Shown here: positions 56,113 to 64,000 of the stretch, in pieces
Layout of the letters: every line of letters begins with the position of its first letter
Numbering within the stretch: the stretch's first letter is position 1
Source of the DNA: Strigamia acuminata
Lineage: Eukaryota; Arthropoda; Chilopoda; Geophilomorpha; Linotaeniidae
DNA: 64,000 nucleotides
Assembly: GCA_949358305.1 (NCBI GenBank)
Contig: OX442317.1
Location: 6,204,186-6,268,185, forward strand
Reading direction: 5' to 3'
Made by a program: the position numbers and the translations under genes
The notes under the pieces: generated by a model
What the model saw: only the letters and a program-made list of their open reading frames with translations
The model's database searches: none
Told to the model about the DNA's origin: nothing

Positions 56113-59100
56113 TCACCGAGACCTTAAATTCGAAATAAAATTCTCTAAAATCAATAAACACTCAACGTTTGGATCCAAAGTGAGTTTATGTTTAAACGGG
56201 TCTCCCACACTTTTATCGAGTCTCCGAGAATCGTTCGGTGACGAAAATAACGTCAATTTCTTCCTTTCCATGTAGATCATCGTAACGCACTTAATTTCCT
56301 CCAATATCTACACGAAAAAAGCGTTGAAATAGATAATTTTCTATAATAAAAATTAAATTACCTCTAATAATTCCAGCGCGTAAACAGCCTGCAAAGTTGG
56401 CAAAAGTTGGTCCACCAAATCTCGAAATTCCACCCCCGGATTGACCATAATACAACACAAAACGGACCGCAGCATCGCTTCAAACATATCAATGTTCAAA
56501 CTCCCGTCAGGCATTTTCCAAGGCCGAGGAACAAATTTATTCGACAGATCACAACTTCAAAAGAAATCAAAATCAAAATCAATAAATTGAAATGTTTAAA
56601 TTCAATTAAAGCTGGTAACACTTACCTGTCATTTTCGCAACTTTTTCTTCGTTTACACATCACATTTTTATCCTAAAATTTAAAATAACATTTGCAATCA
56701 AACGACTCAATTGTTTCTACTCTTCGAAATTACCGTTTTTTCCTCCTTTTGCTGATGCGTTGATTTCGGCAACATCCACATCCCGCCGTTTGTCATGGAA
56801 ATAAATTTGACAACATTCACACCGCTCCTCAACACCAATCCACTGGACAACATTAAATCCAAATATTGCTTAATGTTAATTCCACTGCATTTAGTAAACT
56901 TTTCCTAAGAAAAAAAGAAAACAAAAAAATAAGTAAAACAAAAAACTGAATAAAAATGTCTATTTTCTCTATTTTATAATACCTTTATACTTTGCAAACT
57001 AACTCCCAATTCCTTAGCTGCCGAAATAAACCGATAAATATTACTAAACTCAAAATATTCCTCTTGTTCGCTGAGAAAATTCTGTTTCAACACGTCGTCA
57101 AAGTTTTTCGGCGCGGCCAATTTCATCTGCGAATTTAAAATCCTATCCACGACTTTCGAACTCGGTTTCCAGCTCGATAAATCACTTTCCCCACATTTTG
57201 AATCGGTCAAATAATCATGATCGACGGTCGGCAGCACCACTTTGTGTCCGGAACAACTCTCGTTCGCACCATCCTCCGCCAAATCGTTCCTTTTCACAGA
57301 AATTTCGATTTTAGCCGGAATCACGATAAGAAAATCCTGCGAATGTTGAATCGAATCCGCCGGACTCTCATTTATTTGCAGTCTCTTCATGTACAGATGA
57401 ACCCTGGACACTTTCCGAGTCAAATTGGCCGTCCCTTTCGCCGCGTCCGAATATTCCTCGCATTTTTGACGTTTTTTCGGTGGATCCACCACCGTCGGAT
57501 CCTTCTCGAACTGAATCAAGTGATCAAATTCATCGATCTTTAACTTAATTCGGTCTATAGCCAATAACGTGATGATCCCGGCAGCAGTTCCTCCCTTTCC
57601 TAACGTTATTTCGTACGATTCTCCATTTTCTTCTTTTTCCACCAAATCATAATAAAATTTGTTCGAGCCTTCGAACACTGCCGGTTTGTATTTCGTCCGT
57701 AATTTGTTCTCGAACCTTCAAAAAGAGAAATATTAGACCGATAAATTAATAATCCGGCCAAATTTCAATCGTATTTCTTACGCAATGTGCATTCGGTACG
57801 GCAGAGACGACAATTGAGTGCGATTACGCAAAGCACCCAAAGAACCCAATTTTTTGCTCGCGATCACTTGATCGTTTCGCAGTCGTGTAATCACGGACCG
57901 AAGCAACGTATCGGGATAATCGCTGTACAAATGATACAGATGAACGGCCCATTTATCTTTCTGCGCGGCCGAAAATATAGCACTCTTAAAAAGAAAAGAA
58001 AAAGCAATTTAGAAATATTTTGACAACATTTGACAACAATTATTACCATAATCAAAGTGTAAACGACGGCAAAACGAAGGCTCACTACGTTATTCGATTC
58101 GAGTTCCAGCGATTTTTTGGATAAGAGCGCGTCGGTCGACGTGAGATTAAATCGGGTTTTAAATTCATCTAGAAAATTAAATTTTTTTAAATAATTTTTG
58201 CAATTATAATAAATAAAAAACATTACCGATAGTGTCCGGTAATTGTAAACTCGAATAATTCTTCTTTGCCGATTTAAATTTGTCCAAAACCAACAGCAAA
58301 ACCTTTTTAAACGCAGTTTCCCAAGCAACTTCGTCCGTTTTAGGCACATTCGGATGCACCACGTTCGCCATCAATTCCTCGTCCTGCTGCGCCTCGCCCA
58401 CGTAAACCGCCACGTTGTATTTCGTTCTCGGATTTCTCATCATGTACATCACTCGTCGCTGACACGCTCGTGAAGTTTTATCGTCGGAGCTCTAAAAACA
58501 AATATTTTTTAAGACAATTTCCCCAACAATTTTGCTTAATCCTACGGGAATGTGTTCGCGCATTAAATCCCGAATAAACGGAGAAACAACCACCAATTGA
58601 TTGTAATGATTCGGAGCGATTAAAACCGACGCCACTTTACACAGAAGTAACTAAACGTGAAAAAAAAATTAATTAATTGAATTTAAAACAAAATTCTTTT
58701 CTGTTTCATTACGAATGAATCTTCGGTCGCGTTCCAGTCCACTCTCTGCTTCGACTGTCTCTTCAACGCCTCTTTGTCCTTTTCATCATAATACGGACGT
58801 CGTTGAGGTTTGACCGCCTTACTACGAATTCTCCTCGTTGGTTTTTGTATCGTTTTGCGCAGCAGCTTCGTCGCCTTTTTCGCGTCTCTGTTATCCTCGC
58901 GTTTTTTCTTTTGCTTCTGTATTCGTTCCGCTCTCGACATGGCCGTCTTCCGCGTCACTTTAATTTCCAATTTCTTGTCTTTGGTTTTCAGCGTCAAATT
59001 CCGGTTTTGCAAACGGCCCAATCGTTTTGAATTGCTCAAATTTTCACTATCTAAATAACAAAAAAAAATATTTACAATTAAAACAAAAAGAATTTAAATA

Positions 59101-62100
59101 ATTAAAAACTTGATCTAACATTGCTGTAAATAATGTTTGTAGAAATATCCAGCAGTGACCATTTCTTCGGTCTCGGAGTCCGTAATTACATCAGTCTCGT
59201 TTTTGCTCGTCTTTTTACCCGTGTGTTTGTTTAAATTGAACCAATTGCGTTGCAAATGTCTAAAAAAAATTTTAAAAAAATAATAATAATAATACTGTAC
59301 GTCTTGTAAACTTGATAGTTAATCAACAAGAAAAAACCCTACGAATATAAAATTGTATCGAAGCCACCAGCTCCACGTCCGTCTCCAGGAATAGTCCCGT
59401 CGTCCTTAATTTCTTCGATAGTTTTTGAAGCGCACGCGGCCATCATCACCGCTTTAGTGTCCACTCTTTCGACAGTAAGAGCCTCGGTTTGCGACATTGT
59501 GCGACAGCCTAAACGATAAACAAAAATTAATTAAGATATTTTTGTTTTAAAAATTCGAAATTTTAAATTTAAAAAAATACCGAGCGGCGTTTGGAGACAA
59601 ATTTCCTGCGTCCGTTGCCAAAAATCGTCCAAATCGGACGACGAATTCAATCGAAAAATAATCTTATTGTACTCCTTGTCGGACGTTTGAGAATAAGATG
59701 GCTCGGACAAACGGGTGTCAATCACCGCCACCGTTCTGTGTAAATACATAAACCGCTGTTCTTTTTCCTTGAATTGCTGCGGTCCGAACGACAAAAGACC
59801 AATTCGAGCGAGCAGTTCCGCATTTTGAGAAAAGGAAAAGATGTAGCGTCGACCGGAAAAGAGCACGGAGCGAACATTCGGTTCTAAATGACTGACCAAG
59901 TAATGCTGCTTCAACGGATCGCTTAAATAAGGCGCCAACTCGTCAATCTAGAAACGCACAAATTCAAATTATTTAATTTCAATAACTATTACTTCCGTCG
60001 GAACTACCTTGTATGGACAATTGATTAATTTCAAAAACAAGCGCAGTGGTAGCCGAAGAATGACATCGGACATCAAACACCATCCCGTCGGCCAATCCGC
60101 GTGAAGCGGCAAAGGCGGAACGAAACGTTTAAACGAGTTTTCGTCTTTATAAACTCTGCGAACTGAGATGTCGTGTTCCCCCGAAAGCGACGCATCATTG
60201 AAATCTTTTCCATCGTATTCGTAGATCAAATAAAATAGAAACTCGTGAAGGAGTCTCAGTCTCGAGAATTTCACTTCGGTGCTGGTTATTTTACCGGTCT
60301 GAAAATACAAAATAAAAGCATTATTTATCGTTGTTCTGATAATTCGTTCGACAATTCAACTTACCTGTAAACTTTCATCGTCTTTTAGTTCGTCCAGATC
60401 CTGAACAACACGAAAATGAATAAACAAATGAATAAAACGATTTAAATTCATCAACTAATAAAAAAAACGAACTTTTTTTGGCAGTTTCCCAAGTTTTTTC
60501 GACTTTTTCGGTATCGGAGCGAAAAATTTCTTCACTTTCGCCTGTTCGATGGCACTTTTAAAGATCGAACTGTTTTCAGTCACGTCTTTATCGCAGATAA
60601 ATTGCAACTACCATTTAAAAATTAATAACTGTCGATGTAAATTCAATTGTCAATTAATATTATACCTTCACCAATTTGTCACCGCACGTGAGATTCGTAT
60701 TGAAAACGTTGATCGCCCTTTCGTCACTCAATGTTTTAATCAGACGCCTCACTGTGTGTCGATCCACAGTTGCTTTGACGCCCTCTTTCGTTTCTTCCGT
60801 CAAAATTGCTTTCCGAAACACCGCCGTGTTGTCGATTAATTTCTCCTGTTGCACCATCTGCAGTATTATATTTAAACGTTTGAGTTTACGGTACGTTACG
60901 TCAGCTAGAAATTAAATATAAATATATAATAAAACAAATATAAATATAAATAACTAAACGCACAATTGTCAAAACTGAATTCGGGCATTTCCATCTTCTT
61001 GACAACGTCGATCAATTTCTCCCTGTCGTGTTTCCCGCATTTCGCATCCTCGATGTCGTCGTCGTGCGTTTCCATCTCGTTTCCGTCGGTCGAAGCGCCT
61101 TCTTTCGCTTCGTCCACATTTTTAGCGGAATCCACCGTTTTCTCGTCATCTTCGCCAACTTTCTCATTCAACTTGATCATTTTTAAACCCTCGTCAAAAA
61201 TTTTCTGTCGCAATTCGCTCTTCATCACGTGCTTTTGAGGCACAAACCTAATCATAAATTATTTTAAAAAAATTTTAAATGTCAAATTATTATTTTTTTA
61301 CTTGGTGCATCGTTGTTTGCCAATGTCCTTATAAATCGGTATAACCGCTTTGAGTCTCACTGCATTCCGCATCAACATACGAGAGTCTAAATACGGAATA
61401 TTCATGGAACGAGCTATTTCTTTCACACTGGCGCCGTCGGGTCCAATTTGCTCCAAATGTTCGATCGCTTGATGCAAAAATGGACGATCCAATAAAGGAA
61501 TCCACGGTTTAACTGCGATAAAAATAAAATAAACACAATTAGTTAAATTTCTAATTAATCGTAATTTTAAAAGCAGACCTAAATCTTTAATTTCGGTCTT
61601 GTCATCTTCCTCCTCCTCGTCTTCGTCGTCCTCTTTGCCAATTTTGTTCATGTCAACATTCTCCAGCAACTGCAGCGCTCGAACAGTCTTCGCTGCTCCG
61701 TTCGCTTGGAAATATTTGTCCGGAGGTAAATTCGGTTTCACTTGCTTCAATGGCAGCTGAAATAATTCTTGTTTGTACCATAGTTACTCAAATATTTATT
61801 ATTCAAATTTTACCTGAATTACGCGAGTGATTTGGTATAAATGTTTGTTTAAAATTTTCTTCCACGATTGCTCTTTTAAACCCTAAAATCAATTTAAAAA
61901 TAATAAATTTTACACGATAGGATTAAACAAATAATACGAAGAACTCACGAGCGCTTCTCGTAAATAATCAATCGGGGCCGACTTGTTCGGTCTCTCGGAC
62001 AAAACTTTACATATTAATTGCAACAAAATCAAAAACTTGGATTTTTTTTCAACGTAAAAACGAGTTAAATGGAAAAGCGACCCGCAAACCATCACTCCGC

Positions 62101-63201
62101 TGCAACTTCGTTGATAATGTATCTAAAAAAATGTAAAAAATGCAATAATAAATTTTAAAAAAAGCAAAAATAAATTTAAAAACTGCAAAAATAAATTTTA
62201 AAAAATGCAAAAATAAATTTAAAAACTGCAAAAATAAATTTTAAAAAGTAAAATCGTGCAATATCGTACAAACATCTAGCAAATTTTTGAAAATTCTTGC
62301 AAAATTCTTGCAAATTCTTGCAAATTTCTTGCAAATTCTTGCAAATTCTTGCAAATTCTTGTACAATTCTTGCACTATCTTGCAATATCTCGCAAATTCT
62401 GGCACTTTTACCTGTTTTGTCACAAGTTTCGCAGCCACGAGTAACTTGCGTTGATAATGTAACGATTTCGGCGACTCCTTGAAAACGGCTAAACTTATTT
62501 TTCCTTGAGTAACTTCCCCGTGGTACCGCGATCGTCCAATACGTTCGAGTATAACATATTGCATATCCGACAATTCGATCGATGGGTCGCAATACGGCCC
62601 CAACAGAGCGTTTGTCCTAACATTTTGTTCGGCCACCAGCACTAATTTCTCCTTCCACCTCTCCATTGTTTGTTCCAAACTCAACTTCAACTTTCCACTT
62701 TCATCCACAATTTCCTCCCTGACATTCGTCCGCGAATGAAAACTGCCGCAAGAACCTCGCGCTTTCGATTCATTTACAATCGAAATCGGATAAATATCTT
62801 CCGATAAATTCACCTACAATTATAAATGTTTGTTTTAAATGCAAATTCCTTACATTTTACGATTCAATTTTACCGGTTCTGTTACGATTCCGACATCTAC
62901 GTCCACATTTTCGTATCGGTCGAATAAAACCAAAGGGTTCCGTTCTTCGGCTAGTTCGTAAAATTCGATCTCGCGTCGAAGTGCGATTCGTTTCCATAAG
63001 AATTCTTTGGAATCTGCATCGAGGGCAATTGGAAATTTCGGTCTTTTTTCGAGCCGAATCCATAAACTCGGAATTGTGATACCTAAAACAAAATTTGCAA
63101 ACAAATGTTAAATTACTTTTTTTTTCGTTTATTTTTCTCTTACCATCTAAACCTTCCAACGCTATTTCGTCAACACAAGCCGACAAGAAATCGTAATCCA
63201 T
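56113..63201 (-). CDS. GTF3C1: General transcription factor 3C subunit 1 (TFIIIC220)
   Basis: Twenty-five exons give 1776 residues (human about 2100). On minus they run from 63201-63144, 63082-62874, 62813-62412, 62122-61949, 61882-61814, 61756-61579, 61512-61302, 61247-60964, 60904-60666, 60607-60473, 60400-60365, 60298-60008, 59947-59581, 59508-59343, 59259-59120, 59050-58713, 58650-58546, 58491-58227, 58168-58047, 57984-57782, 57715-56983, 56904-56734, 56672-56626, 56554-56362 to 56307-56113; every phase closes. The start MDYDFLSACVDEIALEGLDG matches the human N-terminus. The B-block-binding region follows at about 172-245 (YVILERIGRSRYHGE). Further matches include FVPPLPLHADWPTGWCLMSD, YIFSFSQN, LIPGDG-like IPGDGRGAGG, and the C-terminal RPWKMPDGSLNIDMFEAML. 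An acidic insert lies near 346-360, and a Lys/Arg-rich segment near 1005-1075. In the family it binds the B box of tRNA genes to recruit TFIIIB and Pol III in the nucleus. Most introns are short. Confidence 0.95.
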
Positions 63202-63466
63202 ATTTTCTTCCCGATCCCGTCCCACCGAACTCAAAAACACAACCAAAACAAAACGACTCCCCAGCCAAGACTAGCGGTGATTGCATGAACTATGGACTAG
63301 CGGATGCCTGCAATATGACTCTTCGGGAACCATGCTGTGGCTAGAACACTCGGTTATAGCCGCCAGATTCAAACACAAAACAATAATAAAAATCGTTAGC
63401 GGAAACCAGTTTAATCACACAGAATTTGTATAGAGCCAAAAATTAACAAAAATTGTATCTAATAAA
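63202..63466 (-). promoter_or_regulatory. GTF3C1 promoter and 5' UTR interval
   Basis: Only 265 bases separate the GTF3C1 start codon from the stop of the upstream gene on the same strand, so the promoter must lie here or in that gene. GACTAGCGG occurs twice (about 63269 and 63295). No TATA box is obvious. Confidence 0.45.
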
Positions 63467-64000
63467 TCATTTGCTCAATCTTTCTCCGATCGGTTTAGTA
63501 AAAGCACTGCATCTTTTCACCGACCGACCTTTCCCAACCGCATTTTCACTCCAAAATGTGACGCTTACCGACGAAGTAGGAACACCCTGAAAATATAAAA
63601 ACTAAACTAAACTGAAACAAATAAATAAATCAATCAATACCTGCGATTGAACATCCGGTTTTGGCTGAAAACCACCAGCGTTAAATTTCTCACCAGTTTC
63701 AGTACAATAATCAACCGCTAAATCCCCAGTGTCAGAATTAGCATTCTCCTCAAACTCCCTCCTAAAAACAACTCCACTTCACCACTAAATTACCAATGGC
63801 GGATCAATCTCAACTTACATTACTTTATCATACACAAATCTTTCATAAAGATCTTCCCTAATACCTAAAATTGAAATCAATAATTACATTTTGCCATTCA
63901 AATTCACTAAATTTACTCATTTTCTTCTTATGGTGCCAAGGTGTCGGAAAATCCTGTCGGTAAATGGTTCGGTATTCATCCAGATCCACGGGTTCCGCAC
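63467..64000 (-). CDS. Unidentified conserved-looking gene, last four exons
   Basis: Exons on minus: 64000-63917 (runs off the window), 63864-63819, 63761-63641, 63586-63467. All junctions keep one frame. The last 120 or so residues include DEYRTIYRQDFPTPWHHKKK, then REDLYERFVYDKVM, VDYCTETGEKFNAGGF and the end AFTKPIGERLSK before TGA. There are no membrane segments or known catalytic motifs. The Tyr-, Trp- and Pro-rich short motifs remind me of ciliary microtubule inner proteins, but I cannot name a family and do not assert one. Splice signals and coding periodicity make a real gene likely. Confidence 0.65.

Overview
The window is eukaryotic nuclear DNA, strongly A+T rich, with spliced genes, GT-AG introns that are often only 50-70 bases, and very abundant simple repeats. 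A Krüppel gap-gene orthologue, identified by its five linked zinc fingers and a PEDLS motif, points to an arthropod, most likely an insect or close relative. The species cannot be told from the sequence.

Layout. A one-exon ZSWIM7/SWS1-like gene lies at 0.79-1.19 kb. A CRE-containing, GC-rich probable first exon with a strong splice donor follows at 1.6-1.9 kb. From 1.9 to 28.7 kb I find no recognisable protein. This stretch holds degenerate minisatellites, G-rich skewed tracts, small inverted-repeat elements (one a nested pair with a clear TTA target duplication), a tRNA-derived SINE-like copy and local duplications. The main exon of Krüppel is at 28.7-30.2 kb, a GC-rich island, followed by about 11 kb of AT-rich DNA with at most a few candidate small exons.

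The right third has two complete conserved genes that I could reconstruct exon by exon with every splice phase closing. PDHX, the E3-binding protein of the pyruvate dehydrogenase complex, lies on + at 43.9-45.9 kb (9 exons, 474 aa). GTF3C1, the B-box-binding TFIIIC220 subunit, lies on - at 56.1-63.2 kb (25 exons, 1776 aa). The last exons of an unidentified gene lie on - at 63.5-64.0 kb.

Between PDHX and GTF3C1 is an 8 kb compound repeat block. In order it holds four CTCF-like palindromic sites, eleven near-identical 324-bp satellite units that each contain a long hairpin, three tRNA-like sequences on +, four on -, a 34-bp minisatellite, a 22-bp array of about 1.27 kb, and a diverged relative of the satellite. 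Next to it are two small predicted convergent two-exon genes. The second exon of the minus-strand one contains a 178-bp palindrome whose arms align without a gap and whose mismatches are mostly G-U wobbles on the transcribed strand. That locus is the best candidate in the window for something undescribed: a hairpin-RNA precursor that also has a 112-codon spliced reading frame.

The conserved genes have unrelated housekeeping or developmental roles (homologous recombination, segmentation, mitochondrial metabolism, Pol III transcription). I see no operon-like cooperation among them.
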